A DNA stretch of 64,000 bases from Phycobacter azelaicus (GTDB lineage Bacteria > Pseudomonadota > Alphaproteobacteria > Rhodobacterales > Rhodobacteraceae). The notes under the pieces are model-generated. The model made no database searches, had not been told where the DNA came from, and saw only the letters and a list, made by a program, of their open reading frames with translations. The stretch lies in the NCBI RefSeq assembly GCF_014884385.1, contig NZ_WKFH01000003.1, positions 1,626,001 to 1,690,000 on the forward strand, written 5' to 3'. A program made the position numbers and the translations under genes. Every line of letters begins with the position of its first letter. Positions within the stretch are counted from its first letter, which is position 1. Below are positions 54,402-63,988 of this stretch, in pieces.

Positions 54402-55277
54402 TCAGCGTGTCGGTACGGGCGTTTCGCCGCGGTAGTCATAGAAACCGCGCTGGGTCTTTCGGCCAAGCCAGCCTGCCTCCACGTATTTAGTCAGCAGGGG
54501 GCATGGGCGATATTTGGTGTCCGCAAGCCCATCATGCAGTACGTTCATGATTGCAAGGCAGGTGTCGAGGCCAATGAAATCCGCCAGCTCGAGCGGGCCC
54601 ATGGGGTGGTTGGCGCCCAGCTTCATCGATTCGTCGATGGATTTCACGGAGCCGACGCCCTCATAGAGCGTGTAGACCGCCTCGTTGATCATCGGCATGA
54701 GAATCCGATTGACGATGAAGGCTGGAAAATCCTCGGCGCTGGCAGCGGTTTTGCCCAGGCGTTCGACCACGGTCTGGCAGGCGGCAAAGGTCTCTTCGTC
54801 GGTGGCGATGCCGCGGATCAGTTCCACGAGTTGCATAACCGGCACCGGGTTCATGAAGTGAAAGCCCATGAACCGCTCGGGCCGGTCCGTGCGACTCGCC
54901 AGACGGGTGATAGAGATGGACGAGGTGTTGGAGGTGAGAATCGTATGCGGTTGCAGATGCGGTTGCAGATCCTCGAAGATGGCCTGCTTGATGGTTTCAC
55001 GTTCCGTTGCCGCTTCGATCACAAGATCCGTCGCACCGATATCGGCAAGCGACAGCGTCGGAGTGATGCGCGCCACGGCGGCCTGAACATCGCCTTCGCT
55101 GATCTTTCCCCGGCTGGATTGCCGCGCTAGGTTCTTTTGGATCGTGGCCAAGGCGCCATCGAGTGCGGACTGATTTACATCATTAATTACAACATCATAG
55201 CCGGCTACTGCCATGACATGTGCGATGCCGTTGCCCATCTGTCCTGCACCGATAATACCGATTTTTTTGACTTCCAT
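54402..55277 (-). CDS. 3-hydroxybutyryl-CoA dehydrogenase
   Basis: NAD(P)-dependent dehydrogenase of 291 residues acting on C4 3-hydroxyacyl-CoA. The Rossmann motif is IGIIGAGQMGNGIAHVMA, and the catalytic His is in MGFHFMNPVPVMQLVE with Glu and Asn nearby (AEDFPAFIVNRILMPMINEA, read in part). The C-terminal domain ends KTQRGFYDY. ATG 55277 is chosen (GGAG upstream). Typically located near etfAB in Rhodobacterales, here separated from them by a DUF6473 gene on the other strand. The 223 bp before it (54179-54401) contain nothing I can identify. Confidence 0.92.
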   Translation of the reverse strand: MEVKKIGIIGAGQMGNGIAHVMAVAGYDVVINDVNQSALDGALATIQKNLARQSSRGKISEGDVQAAVARITPTLSLADIGATDLVIEAATERETIKQAIFEDLQPHLQPHTILTSNTSSISITRLASRTDRPERFMGFHFMNPVPVMQLVELIRGIATDEETFAACQTVVERLGKTAASAEDFPAFIVNRILMPMINEAVYTLYEGVGSVKSIDESMKLGANHPMGPLELADFIGLDTCLAIMNVLHDGLADTKYRPCPLLTKYVEAGWLGRKTQRGFYDYRGETPVPTR

Positions 55278-55432
55278 GCCTGTGGCTCCCTGGCTGTCTG
55301 CTTGGTGATCATATCGGGGGCTTTGGGGGCGGCACAAGGCCGCACAGTTGCTATTTTAACCAAATTCGAGACTTAGGAAATTTGCAAGCTTTGGGTCTCA
55401 AAGTGACTATCGGGTGAAAATTTGGTGGGACT

Positions 55433-56257
55433 ATGAGCTACGAGCTGAACAGCGCTTCGGCGCTTTCGGTCGGAACATGTTGCTATGCGGGGTCAAGGCT
55501 ACAAGTGCGTGGGCCCGTGCGTGATTTGGACGACCCTTATATTGCGTTCCTTGGTGGGACGGAAGTGTTCGGGCGATTCGTGTCCGAACCGTTTCCTGCG
55601 GTGACAGAATCGTTGTTGAATGTACCTTGCGTGAACCTTGGTGGGGTGAACGCAGGGCTGGACAGTTTCCTGAGTGATACAGGCCTGATGCGTGTGGCAC
55701 AGGATGCCGACCTTGTGGTCGTACAAGTGTTTGGCGCGCAGAACCTGTCGAACAGATACTACAAGGTACATCCAAGGCGAAATGACCGCTTCTTACAGGC
55801 GCGTCCTGCGCTGGTGTCGCTCTATCCCGAGATCGACTTTACGGAGTTCCATTTCAACAAACACCTGCTCAGCCGTCTCAAGGACGTCTGTGATGAGCGG
55901 TTTGAGACTGTGCGGGTCCACATCCAGTCAGACTGGGTCAGCCGCATGGGAGATTTGATCAGCACCTTGAACGGGCGGCTGGTGCTGCTTTGGCTGCGCT
56001 ACAATCTGGGGGGGGTGGATCTGGTCAACCGCGAACCGGTTCTCGTGGACCAGGGTATGATCGACTCGCTGCGCCCTCTGGTGGAAGGTGTCGTGGAGAT
56101 GCCCGTTACCACCGCCGGTCTGGCCAATGACGTGACAGGTATGGAGATGGGGCCGCTCGATCTGCCAACTGCGCGCCTGATGCTTGGCCCGAAGGAGCAC
56201 AACCGGATCGGCTGCGCGACTGCGGAATATCTGCAAGAGATTGTAAACGCGCGCTAA
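55433..56257 (+). CDS. DUF6473 family protein
   Basis: Uncharacterised soluble protein of 274 residues that I recognise as DUF6473, a family seen mainly in Rhodobacterales. Conserved stretches are RGPVRDLDDPYIAFLGGTEV, PFP, CVNLGGVNAGLDSFLSD, VVVQVFGAQNLSNRYYKVHP, RRNDRFL and FTEFHFNKHLL. The order FLGGTE / NLGGVNAG / VFGAQN recalls SGNH hydrolase blocks I-III, but the nucleophilic Ser is replaced by Thr (GGT). GGTGGGA precedes the ATG. No signal peptide. It lies between and opposite to 3-hydroxybutyryl-CoA dehydrogenase and etfA. Confidence 0.75.
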   Translation: MSYELNSASALSVGTCCYAGSRLQVRGPVRDLDDPYIAFLGGTEVFGRFVSEPFPAVTESLLNVPCVNLGGVNAGLDSFLSDTGLMRVAQDADLVVVQVFGAQNLSNRYYKVHPRRNDRFLQARPALVSLYPEIDFTEFHFNKHLLSRLKDVCDERFETVRVHIQSDWVSRMGDLISTLNGRLVLLWLRYNLGGVDLVNREPVLVDQGMIDSLRPLVEGVVEMPVTTAGLANDVTGMEMGPLDLPTARLMLGPKEHNRIGCATAEYLQEIVNAR

Positions 56258-56315
56258 GGCGACGTGGTTCATTGCCTTGTCGGGGCAGTGTGTGTGCGGC
56301 GGGCTTTCTTAAATA

Positions 56316-56343
56316 GAAAAGGCCCGCATAGAATGCGGGCCTT
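56316..56343 (-). terminator. Terminator between the DUF6473 gene and etfA
   Basis: Eleven-base-pair perfect stem AAGGCCCGCAT (56319-56329) / ATGCGGGCCTT (56333-56343) with a three-base loop. On the minus strand it is followed by TTCTATTT, so it mainly ends etfA; it may also stop the convergent DUF6473 transcript. Confidence 0.85.
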
Positions 56344-56381
56344 CTAAATATCGCTTTGCTTGCGATCCTTGAAAGGGGCTC

Positions 56382-57311
56382 TTAGCCCAGCTTTTCTGTC
56401 AGTTCAGGCACAGCCTGGAACAGGTCCGCCACCAGGCCAAAGTCAGCTACCTGGAAGATCGGAGCTTCTTCGTCCTTGTTGATGGCGACGATGATTTTGG
56501 AGTCTTTCATGCCCGCCAGGTGCTGGATCGCACCGGAGATGCCGACAGCCACATAGAGCTCAGGAGCGACGACCTTACCGGTCTGACCCACCTGCCAGTC
56601 GTTCGGCGCATAGCCCGAATCGACCGCAGCGCGGGAGGCACCCACGGCAGCGCCCAGCTTGTCCGCCAGACCTTCGATCAGTTTGAAGTCTTCTTCGGAG
56701 CCGACGCCGCGACCACCGGAAACAACAACGCCAGCCGAGGTCAGCTCGGGGCGGTCGCTTTCGGCAACCTTGTCTTCGACCCATTCGGACAGGCCGGGGT
56801 TTTCGGCTGCGCCGGTGGTTTCCACCGAGGCAGAGCCGCCTTCACCCGCTGCGTCAAAGGTCGAGGTGCGGAAAGAGATGACCTTCTTGGCGTCTTTCGA
56901 CTTCACGGTCTGGATTGCGTTACCGGCGTAGATCGGGCGTTCGAAGGTTTCGCCGTCCACCACTGCGGTCACGTCAGAGATCACCATCACGTCCAGCAGG
57001 GCCGCAACGCGCGGCAGCACGTTCTTGGCGTCGGTGGTGGCCGGGGCAACGATATGCTCGTAGTCGCCTGCCAGCGAGACAATCAGCGCCGCTGTCGGCT
57101 CGGCCAGGCGGTGACCCAGCGATGCGTCCTCGGCAACCAGAACCTTGGCCACGCCGTCGATCTTGGCGGCGGCGTCCCCGGCGGCGGCAGCGGATGCACC
57201 GGCGCACAGAACGGTCACGTCACCCAGTGCCTTGGCGGCGGATACGGCCTTGGCGGTGGCGTCCAGCGCCAGTTCGCCGTTGTTCACTTCGGCAAGGAGA
57301 AGAACAGCCAT
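56382..57311 (-). CDS. etfA: Electron transfer flavoprotein alpha subunit
   Basis: FAD-binding subunit of 309 residues that carries electrons from acyl-CoA dehydrogenases to ETF-ubiquinone oxidoreductase. The C-terminal FAD domain shows [37 protein letters not shown] (in part), [16 protein letters not shown] and [20 protein letters not shown]. It overlaps etfB by one base (TAATG). A terminator follows. Confidence 0.97.
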   Translation of the reverse strand: MAVLLLAEVNNGELALDATAKAVSAAKALGDVTVLCAGASAAAAGDAAAKIDGVAKVLVAEDASLGHRLAEPTAALIVSLAGDYEHIVAPATTDAKNVLPRVAALLDVMVISDVTAVVDGETFERPIYAGNAIQTVKSKDAKKVISFRTSTFDAAGEGGSASVETTGAAENPGLSEWVEDKVAESDRPELTSAGVVVSGGRGVGSEEDFKLIEGLADKLGAAVGASRAAVDSGYAPNDWQVGQTGKVVAPELYVAVGISGAIQHLAGMKDSKIIVAINKDEEAPIFQVADFGLVADLFQAVPELTEKLG

Positions 57312-58069
57312 TACACAGCCCCCGCTTCTTTGAGTTTCGCAACCAGCTCGTCAACCGAGCCCACGATGATACCGGCCGAGCGCGCTTCGGGCTCTTTGGT
57401 GGAGACCACTTCGAGGCGCGGCGAGACGTCAACGCCGTAGTCGGCGGCGGTTTTCTCGTCCAGCGGCTTTTTCTTGGCCTTCATGATGTTGGGCAGCGAG
57501 GCATAGCGCGGCTCGTTGAGGCGCAGGTCCACGGTAACGATGGCCGGCATCTTGACAGAAATGGTCTGCAGACCGCCGTCCACTTCGCGGGTAACCTTGG
57601 CGCTGTCGCCTTCGATGTCGATCTCAGAGGCAAAGGTGCCCTGCGACCAGCCGAGCAGCGCCGATAGCATCTGACCGGTGGCGTTCATGTCATTGTCGAT
57701 CGCTTGCTTGCCGGCGAGAACCAGACCGGGCTGCTCTTCCTCGACGACCTTGGCGAGGATCTTGGCAACGGCCAGGGGTTCGATGTCGGTGTGCACGTCA
57801 TCGGCGGCAACCACCAGGATGGCGCGGTCGGCGCCCATGGCGAGCGCAGTGCGCAGGGTTTCCTGGGCCTGTTTCACGCCGATCGAGACCGCAACGACCT
57901 CGTCTGCCTTGCCGGCTTCTTTCAGGCGGATGGCCTCTTCGACGGCAATTTCGTCAAAGGGGTTCATCGACATCTTGACGTTGGCGAGATCGACACCGCT
58001 GCCGTCCGCTTTGACGCGGACCTTCACGTTGTAGTCAATCACGCGTTTGACAGGCACGAGTACCTTCAT
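57311..58069 (-). CDS. etfB: Electron transfer flavoprotein beta subunit
   Basis: AMP-binding ETF subunit of 252 residues. Motifs [71 protein letters not shown] and the ETF-beta signature near [23 protein letters not shown] (in part). ATG 58069 has AAGGAGAG upstream. Its leader carries a strong hairpin (58093-58116). EtfAB is the partner for the acyl-CoA dehydrogenase at 41.8 kb. Confidence 0.97.
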   Translation of the reverse strand: MKVLVPVKRVIDYNVKVRVKADGSGVDLANVKMSMNPFDEIAVEEAIRLKEAGKADEVVAVSIGVKQAQETLRTALAMGADRAILVVAADDVHTDIEPLAVAKILAKVVEEEQPGLVLAGKQAIDNDMNATGQMLSALLGWSQGTFASEIDIEGDSAKVTREVDGGLQTISVKMPAIVTVDLRLNEPRYASLPNIMKAKKKPLDEKTAADYGVDVSPRLEVVSTKEPEARSAGIIVGSVDELVAKLKEAGAV

Positions 58070-58092
58070 TTTGCGTTCTCTCCTTAACAAAT

Positions 58093-58116
58093 GGCCTGCC
58101 GCGTGGGCGGCGGGCC
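58093..58116 (-). promoter_or_regulatory. Hairpin in the etfB leader
   Basis: Ten-base arms GGCCTGCCGC (58093-58102) and GCGGCGGGCC (58107-58116), complementary apart from one position that can form a G-U pair, around a four-base loop. It ends 23 bases before the etfB ATG. With CTGCCG/CGGCAG (58253-58267) and GGGGCA/TGCCCC (58291-58306) it makes three stems in the pduO-etfB gap. None is followed by a T-run, so mRNA stabilisation is more likely than termination. Confidence 0.5.
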
Positions 58117-58332
58117 TTGATGCTCTCGCGCCGTTGATACCGGGTCAGCCATGCGGGCAACAGTGAAAAATCGTCACGTTGGTGGCCCCGGACGTCGCGT
58201 CTGTCTGTTTGGGTCATCAATTTTGCAGGAATGTTTCGCAGCGCAAAGAGATCTGCCGCAACGGCAGGTTCTCAATGCAGGCCAAGCGCCGGGGCAGCCA
58301 TGCCCCAGGCGATTCGGGTGATTTGCGGCAGG

Positions 58333-58905
58333 CTAACGGTTTGCGCCCGGCACCCACAGAACGTCTTTGGTGCCGTTTTCGTTTGCGATGCGCGACGCGA
58401 CGAAGAACCAATCGGACAACCGGTTGAGGTAGCGCACGGCGGCCGGGTTCACCTCTTCCAACGTGGCCAGTTCCGTGGCGAGCCGTTCGGCACGGCGCGC
58501 GACGGTGCGGCAGACATGCAGATGGGCCGAGAGTTTCGAGCCGCCCGGCAGAACGAAACTGCGCAAAGGTTCCAGATCCTTGTTCATGACATCGATTTCT
58601 GCCTCAAGCCGTTCGACCTGCGCCTCTGCCATTCGCAAGGGGGGATACTCGGCCTCGGCATCCTTGGCCATGTCCGGGCGGCACATGTCGGCGCCAAGGT
58701 CAAAGAGATCGTTTTGGATACGAGCAAGGGCCTCGTCCATTTCGCCCTCCGCCTCAAGTCGTGCGACGCCGACAAAAGCGTTCAGCTCATCCGAGGTGCC
58801 ATAGGCGCTTACTCGCGCAGAATGTTTGGCCACGCGCTGCCCATCTCCGAGCGCGGTGTCGCCCTTGTCGCCGGTGCGGGTATAGATCTTGCTCAGAACG
58901 ACCAT
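58333..58905 (-). CDS. Cob(I)alamin adenosyltransferase, PduO type
   Basis: Cobalamin-activating enzyme of 190 residues that makes adenosylcobalamin from cob(I)alamin and ATP. The ATP-binding N-terminus is KIYTRTGDKGDTALGDGQRV, with SAYGTSDELNAFVGVAR, FVLPGG and the helix VCRTVARRAERL with the catalytic Arg; NRLSDWFFVASR closes the pocket. The product is the cofactor of methylmalonyl- and ethylmalonyl-CoA mutases, in line with the acyl-CoA genes nearby. Confidence 0.94.
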   Translation of the reverse strand: MVVLSKIYTRTGDKGDTALGDGQRVAKHSARVSAYGTSDELNAFVGVARLEAEGEMDEALARIQNDLFDLGADMCRPDMAKDAEAEYPPLRMAEAQVERLEAEIDVMNKDLEPLRSFVLPGGSKLSAHLHVCRTVARRAERLATELATLEEVNPAAVRYLNRLSDWFFVASRIANENGTKDVLWVPGANR

Positions 58906-58908
58906 GGT

Positions 58909-59115
58909 TCACTGACCTCCTTGCGAGCGCAGATAGACAAAACCAACGATGAGCACCACCGCGATGAACTGGAACAGCAACCGCAGGCGCATCATCTTGT
59001 TGCCGTACTTGTGATTGAAGGCGCCGCCTTTGCCAAAGCCGCCCATGCCGATCACCAGCACGATCACCACTGCCGCCATGGCCACGACGGCCAAAATGAA
59101 GAGCGGATCACCCAT
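58909..59115 (-). CDS. Twin transmembrane helix small protein
   Basis: Membrane protein of 68 residues with two helices: PLFILAVVAMAAVVIVLVIGM and LLFQFIAVVLIVGFVYL, joined by the conserved basic linker GAFNHKYGNKMMRLR. It belongs to the small HIG1-like twin-helix proteins that precede the PduO-type adenosyltransferase in Rhodobacterales. Function unknown; HIG1 homologues associate with respiratory complexes. It ends 3 bp before the PduO gene. Confidence 0.82.
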   Translation of the reverse strand: MGDPLFILAVVAMAAVVIVLVIGMGGFGKGGAFNHKYGNKMMRLRLLFQFIAVVLIVGFVYLRSQGGQ

Positions 59116-59198
59116 AGTTCATGCTCCTTCGCATTTGCCCAGTTTTGGTCTTAGCCTCGGTCTATCGCCTGGGTTTGCAGATGGCGACCGCGAATCCG

Positions 59199-60029
59199 CT
59201 ATCTAAGGCGGGCAAGGATGCGGTCAATTGACCGGGTCGACAAAATCCGGCGCAGGAACCCGGCGATATGCGTTGGAGTAGTTACATAGTAACGCGGCCG
59301 GGGGCGGCGCGATTCGCAGGCATGGATCAGTTTTGCGGTCACTGCCGAGGCGGGCAGCTCAAAGGTATCCGGCCCCTTGCTTTCGTAAAGGCGCTTGAGG
59401 AGGCTTTTCTCGTAGAGGTCCCGCAAGGGCGAGGCCTGCCAGTCTACGAAGCGTTCGAAATGCGGGATCGAATTCTCCCGGATCTTTGAGGTCACGGGGC
59501 CGGGTTCGATGAGGACGACGTGGATGTCGGTGTCGATCAGTTCGATCCGCAGCGTATCGGTCAGCCCCTCAACGGCATATTTTGTCGCCACATAGGCGCC
59601 GCGCCAAGGGAAAGAGACCATTCCCAGGATCGATGAGTTCTGCACGATGCGCCCGTGGCCTTGCGCCCGCATCACCGGGATCACTTGCCGGGTCAGTTCG
59701 TGCCAGCCAAAGAAGTTACTTTCAAAGATGTCTCGCAGGGCGTCTGTCGGCAGATCCTCGACCGCGCCGGGCAGCCCATGGGCGCCATTGTTGAACAGCA
59801 CATCCAGCGTGCCCCCTGTGGCCGCAAGCACCTCTTGCAGTCCGGAGGCGATCGTTTCGGGGTCGGTGTAGTCGATCAGCGGACTTTCAAAGCCCTCGGC
59901 GCGCATCCGATCACAGTCTCGTTGTTGCCGGCAGGAGGCAAAGACTTTCCAGCCGCGATCCCTCATGCCGCGCGCTGCGTCGAGGCCGATACCGGAGGAG
60001 CAGCCAGTGATCAGGATTGTTTTCTGCAT
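59199..60029 (-). CDS. Short-chain dehydrogenase/reductase family protein
   Basis: Oxidoreductase of 276 residues of the classical SDR type. The cofactor motif is ITGCSSGIGLDAARG (TGxxxGIG), the NNGAHG segment replaces NNAG, and the catalytic Ser and Tyr-x3-Lys are in NSSILGM and AYVATKYAVEGL. IEPGPVTSKI follows. An Arg after strand 2 (SCRQQRD) suggests NADP(H). ATG 60029 is chosen. Substrate unknown; the extended C-terminus (RRPRPRYYVTTPTH) is common in steroid- and retinol-like SDRs. Confidence 0.88.
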   Translation of the reverse strand: MQKTILITGCSSGIGLDAARGMRDRGWKVFASCRQQRDCDRMRAEGFESPLIDYTDPETIASGLQEVLAATGGTLDVLFNNGAHGLPGAVEDLPTDALRDIFESNFFGWHELTRQVIPVMRAQGHGRIVQNSSILGMVSFPWRGAYVATKYAVEGLTDTLRIELIDTDIHVVLIEPGPVTSKIRENSIPHFERFVDWQASPLRDLYEKSLLKRLYESKGPDTFELPASAVTAKLIHACESRRPRPRYYVTTPTHIAGFLRRILSTRSIDRILARLR

Positions 60030-60068
60030 GAAGGCCCCCACGCCGTATCCATTCAAACTCGGGGGCCG

Positions 60069-60734
60069 TTATGGGGTCTTTTTGCTCACCAGTGAAGCGG
60101 CGATCCAGCCGAAGTGTTCGTTGTTTGGTGTGCGCAGGTGCAGCCAGCCAGAGCCATTGTCATCAATGACGATCACCTCGTCTCCGGCCAGAAGGCGCGT
60201 GATGATCGGGTAGGCCGTGCCTGGCCCCTGCCGCATGTTGACGCGCGCGGCACGAATGTTGCGCAGGTCCAGATCGACTTCGGCGGCTTGGACGGATGGC
60301 GAGGCGGGCGTGGCTGCCGCAGGCGCTGCGCGTTCGGGGGACTGGGACTGCACCCCGCCTCCAAGCCCTGCTTCGAGCGAAGCCAGTTGAAGCCCACCGG
60401 CCCTCAGGCCTGCGGTGAACAGGCTGGCGGATGCCGGTGGCGCAGCTTCGTGCGCTTCGCCGTCTTGGTCTTGTGGGGCAAGCACCGGGGGCGATTGCCG
60501 TTCTTCGACGCGGGCGCGGACCAGATCCTTATGGCGCGCCTCGATCATGGTGCGGGTCACCAGCGATGTGGCAGAGACGGTGATCCCATTCTGTGATCCA
60601 CGGTTCGTGACGGGGGTAGGGGCCTCGGCGATTTCTGTGACCGGGCGTTCTGGCGGCGTGAAGTCCGCCCCGCCACTGAGCTCGTAGAAGCCCCAGCCCA
60701 GAAAGGCAAAAGACACAAAAACAAAGCGCGACAT
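60069..60734 (-). CDS. SH3-domain envelope protein
   Basis: Protein of 221 residues with an N-terminal membrane anchor (FVFVSFAFLGWGFYEL), a long proline/alanine-rich spacer (~25-150) and a C-terminal bacterial SH3 domain: ARVNMRQGPGTAYPIITRLLAGDEV and GWLHLRTPNNEHFGWIAASLV. Such domains bind peptidoglycan or proteins in the periplasm. No enzymatic domain is present. It is divergent from parC. Confidence 0.85.
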   Translation of the reverse strand: MSRFVFVSFAFLGWGFYELSGGADFTPPERPVTEIAEAPTPVTNRGSQNGITVSATSLVTRTMIEARHKDLVRARVEERQSPPVLAPQDQDGEAHEAAPPASASLFTAGLRAGGLQLASLEAGLGGGVQSQSPERAAPAAATPASPSVQAAEVDLDLRNIRAARVNMRQGPGTAYPIITRLLAGDEVIVIDDNGSGWLHLRTPNNEHFGWIAASLVSKKTP

Positions 60735-60781
60735 GGCGCATCCCCCGAAAACACATCAACGACAATCCGCCCGTGACAGCT

Positions 60782-60839
60782 GGACCATATGCTTGCTCCT
60801 CGGACCATGAAAATGGGTCCGGGCAGGCGCTAGGACCAT
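60782..60839. repeat. Three GGACCAT repeats upstream of parC
   Basis: GGACCAT occurs at 60782-60788, 60802-60808 and 60833-60839 in the same direction, with a facing GGGTCC at 60815-60820 that forms an inverted pair with the middle copy. They lie in the 250-bp gap between the divergent SH3 and parC genes. Role unknown; operator-like clustering is what is seen. Confidence 0.4.
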
Positions 60840-60984
60840 AGGCGGCACAGGCTTAATGTTACGTGAAACTGGCCAGTCTACACAGGGGGAGAGTCCATTT
60901 CCTTCTCCCCCGAGGCCCTGCGGCATGTCCGTGGCGGGCAACGCGCCGCTTTACCAAGCCACAAGGGGGCAGTATTACCACGAT

Positions 60985-63333
60985 ATGAGCGACTTGGTAG
61001 AAGACCCCGACCTCCCCTCCGCGCCGCAGAATGGCGAAGTGCTGGAACCCCTGCGCCGCGCCATTGGCGAGCGTTACCTGACATATGCCCTCAGCACGAT
61101 CATGCACCGGGCGCTGCCGGATGCGCGCGACGGTCTGAAGCCGGTGCATCGGCGGATCCTCTACGCGATGAATCGCCTAAGGCTCAGCTCGACCGGGGGC
61201 TTCCTGAAATCGGCCAAGATTTCCGGTGATACCATGGGGGATTTCCACCCGCATGGGGATGCGGCGATCTACGACGCCATGGCCCGCCTCGCGCAGGACT
61301 TCAACGTCCGCTATCCGTTGGTCGACGGGCAGGGCAATTTTGGGAATATCGATGGCGATAACCCGGCGGCCTCGCGCTATACAGAGGCGAGGATGACCTT
61401 TGTCGCCGAGGCAATGCTGGAGGGCCTCAGCGAAGATGCTGTTGATTTTCGCGACAACTACGATGGGCGCCTGACCGAACCGGCGGTTCTGCCTGCGACT
61501 TTCCCGAATATTCTGGCCAATGGCGCAAGCGGCATCGCGGTGGGCATGGCGACCAATATCCCGCCGCATAACATTACCGAGCTGATCGACGCCTGTATTC
61601 ACCTGATCAAGGCGCCCGGCGCAGACGACGACACGCTCCTGAAATACGTGCCCGGCCCAGATTTTCCCACCGGCGGGGTGATCGTCGAACCCAAAGAGAA
61701 TATCGCCAAGGCCTATCGCACCGGGCGCGGTTCGTTCCGTTTGCGCGCGACGTACGAGATCGAGGATCTGGGCCGCGGCCAGTGGCAGATCGTGGTCACC
61801 GAGATCCCTTATCAGGTCCAGAAGTCCAAGCTGATCGAGAAGATCGCCGAGCTTATACAGACCAAGAAGGTGCCGATCCTTGCCGATGTACGCGATGAGT
61901 CCGCCGACGACATCCGCATCGTGCTGGAGCCGAAATCCAAGAATGTCGATCCCGAGATCCTGATGGGGCTGATGTTCCGCAACTCCGATCTTGAGGTGCG
62001 CTTCTCGCTCAACATGAACGTGCTGATCGATGGGGTCACGCCGAAGGTCTGCTCGATGAAGGAGGTGCTGCGGGCCTTTCTGGATCATCGCCGCGACGTG
62101 TTGCAGCGCCGCTCGCGCCACCGGATGGCAAAGATCGATCACCGGCTGGAGGTACTGGACGGATTCATCATCGCCTTCCTGAACCTCGACCGGGTGATCG
62201 ACATCATTCGCTATGATGAAGACCCCAAGGCTGCCCTGATGCGCGAGGACTGGTCCAGGGATCACCCCCGCGCCCATGACGAGGCCGATTATCTGACGCC
62301 CGCTGCCGGGGCAGGGGAGCTGACCGAGGTTCAGGCCGAGGCGATTCTCAACATGCGCCTGCGTTCTTTGCGCAAGCTGGAAGAGATCGAGCTGACCCGC
62401 GAACGCGACGCCCTGCGCGAAGAACGCGCTGGGCTGGTCGAATTGCTCGGCTCGGAAGAGCTACAGTGGACACGGATCACCGAACAGCTGCGCGAGACGA
62501 AAAAGACCTTTGGCAAGAACTATGAGGGCGGCGCCCGCCGCACCCGCTTTGCCGAGGCGGGCGAGGTCGAGGATGTCCCGCTAGAGGCGATGATCGATCG
62601 TGAGCCGATCACCGTGGTCTGCTCCCAGATGGGCTGGATTCGGGCCATGACCGGCCACATTGATCTAGGGCGAGAGTTGAAGTTCAAGGACGGTGACGGC
62701 GCGCGCTTCATCTTCCATGCTGAGACCACCGATCGGCTGTTGGTTTTTGGCAGCAACGGGCGATTCTATACCTTGTCGGCCTCCAACCTGCCCGGCGGTC
62801 GCGGCATGGGGGAACCTGTCCGCCTGATGGTGGATCTGCCCAATGAGGTGGAGATCGTTGATATCCTGATCCACAACCCCGAAGGTCGGCTTCTGGTCGC
62901 TTCCTCGGCGGGCAACGGCTTTATCTGCGCGGAAAAAGACATCGTGGCCCAGACCCGTGGCGGCAAGCAGGTGCTGAACGTCAAGGATGACGAGAAAGCC
63001 AAGATCTGCATCCCCGTTCTGGGCGATCACGTGGCTGTGGTCTCTGAGAACGGCAAATTCCTTGTCTTCTCGGTCGAGGAAATGCCGGAACTCACCCGTG
63101 GCAAGGGGGTGCGCCTGCAAAAGTACAACATGGCGCGTGGCAAGCAGGGCTCGCTCGAACTGGACGGTGGCCTCAGCGATGTCACGACCTTCAACTGGGA
63201 CGAGGGCCTCTCTTGGGAAATGGGCGGCGGCAAGACGCGCCATGAGACTGATCTGGGTCAGTGGCTGGGCAAGCGGGCCGGGGTTGGCAAGCGTCCGCCT
63301 TACGGATTCCCCCGCAACTACAAGTTCAAATAA
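60985..63333 (+). CDS. parC: DNA topoisomerase IV subunit A
   Basis: Type IIA topoisomerase subunit of about 782 residues that decatenates chromosomes with ParE (not here). The catalytic Tyr132 is in [52 protein letters not shown] and [22 protein letters not shown] are conserved. The C-terminal domain has beta-pinwheel repeats, with the ParC-type [11 protein letters not shown] 60985 ([10 protein letters not shown]) is chosen; ATG 60925 in frame is possible. Confidence 0.95.
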   Translation: MSDLVEDPDLPSAPQNGEVLEPLRRAIGERYLTYALSTIMHRALPDARDGLKPVHRRILYAMNRLRLSSTGGFLKSAKISGDTMGDFHPHGDAAIYDAMARLAQDFNVRYPLVDGQGNFGNIDGDNPAASRYTEARMTFVAEAMLEGLSEDAVDFRDNYDGRLTEPAVLPATFPNILANGASGIAVGMATNIPPHNITELIDACIHLIKAPGADDDTLLKYVPGPDFPTGGVIVEPKENIAKAYRTGRGSFRLRATYEIEDLGRGQWQIVVTEIPYQVQKSKLIEKIAELIQTKKVPILADVRDESADDIRIVLEPKSKNVDPEILMGLMFRNSDLEVRFSLNMNVLIDGVTPKVCSMKEVLRAFLDHRRDVLQRRSRHRMAKIDHRLEVLDGFIIAFLNLDRVIDIIRYDEDPKAALMREDWSRDHPRAHDEADYLTPAAGAGELTEVQAEAILNMRLRSLRKLEEIELTRERDALREERAGLVELLGSEELQWTRITEQLRETKKTFGKNYEGGARRTRFAEAGEVEDVPLEAMIDREPITVVCSQMGWIRAMTGHIDLGRELKFKDGDGARFIFHAETTDRLLVFGSNGRFYTLSASNLPGGRGMGEPVRLMVDLPNEVEIVDILIHNPEGRLLVASSAGNGFICAEKDIVAQTRGGKQVLNVKDDEKAKICIPVLGDHVAVVSENGKFLVFSVEEMPELTRGKGVRLQKYNMARGKQGSLELDGGLSDVTTFNWDEGLSWEMGGGKTRHETDLGQWLGKRAGVGKRPPYGFPRNYKFK

Positions 63334-63415
63334 TCGCCACCGGGGTTTACCGGCGCTGCCCGCTCTGGCTATCTGGCGGCGACCGGCTCTTCCGGTGCGA
63401 CACAGGGAACAAGAC

Positions 63416-63988
63416 ATGATCCGACTTTTGACCTTCCTGGGCCTATTTGCCCTGGTCACGGCCTGCAGCGAGACGCAACTCAACGAGCCGCCCGAAGATT
63501 TGGGAGCCTTCAAGGTAAGGGTGGCTCATGTCTACACGGAAAAGGCCCTGAAATGGCCGATGTCTCGTGACGCGCAGCAGTCCGAGTGGGTTGAGCCAAT
63601 GAAGGCGGCGCTTGAAGCGCGCCTGCGCCGTTACGAGGGCAGCCAGGAATACGATGTGGCTGTGACGCTTGAGGGCTTCATGCTGGCACCTCCGGGCGTT
63701 CCGGTCCTGTTCAATCCAAAAAGCGTCGCCGTTGTGAATGTCTTTGTCTATGACGTCGCCAATGAGGAATTCCTCGCCGACAAACATCAGATGGAGGTGT
63801 TTGAGGACACCACAGGAGAAAGCGCGATTGTCGGCTCGGGCCATAGCCGCACCAAGGAAGAGCAAATCGCTGGCCTTGCACTCAACATCGCTGATGCAGT
63901 TGAGGAATGGATGGCTGAGCAGCACAAGGAAAATGGCTGGTTTGCTCCTCGAGCCGAGACAGGCAAAGAGGCCAGCGAAGAGGGCTAA
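63416..63988 (+). CDS. DUF-type lipoprotein, hypothetical
   Basis: Envelope lipoprotein of 190 residues. The signal LLTFLGLFALVTAC has a good lipobox (VTAC). The mature domain includes FKVRVAHVYTEKALKWPMSR, LEARLRRYEGSQEYDVAVTLEGFMLAPPGVPVL (in part) and a late KEEQIAGLALNIADAVEEWM. The alternating strands and VNVFVYDV segment resemble small outer-membrane-associated lipoproteins of Rhodobacterales, but no named family is recognised. It follows parC on the same strand with an 82-bp gap. Confidence 0.72.
   Translation: MIRLLTFLGLFALVTACSETQLNEPPEDLGAFKVRVAHVYTEKALKWPMSRDAQQSEWVEPMKAALEARLRRYEGSQEYDVAVTLEGFMLAPPGVPVLFNPKSVAVVNVFVYDVANEEFLADKHQMEVFEDTTGESAIVGSGHSRTKEEQIAGLALNIADAVEEWMAEQHKENGWFAPRAETGKEASEEG

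Noticed and set aside
61177..62277. Minus-strand open frame of 366 codons inside parC
   Set aside because: Antisense shadow; its aspartate/histidine-rich composition is typical of such artefacts.
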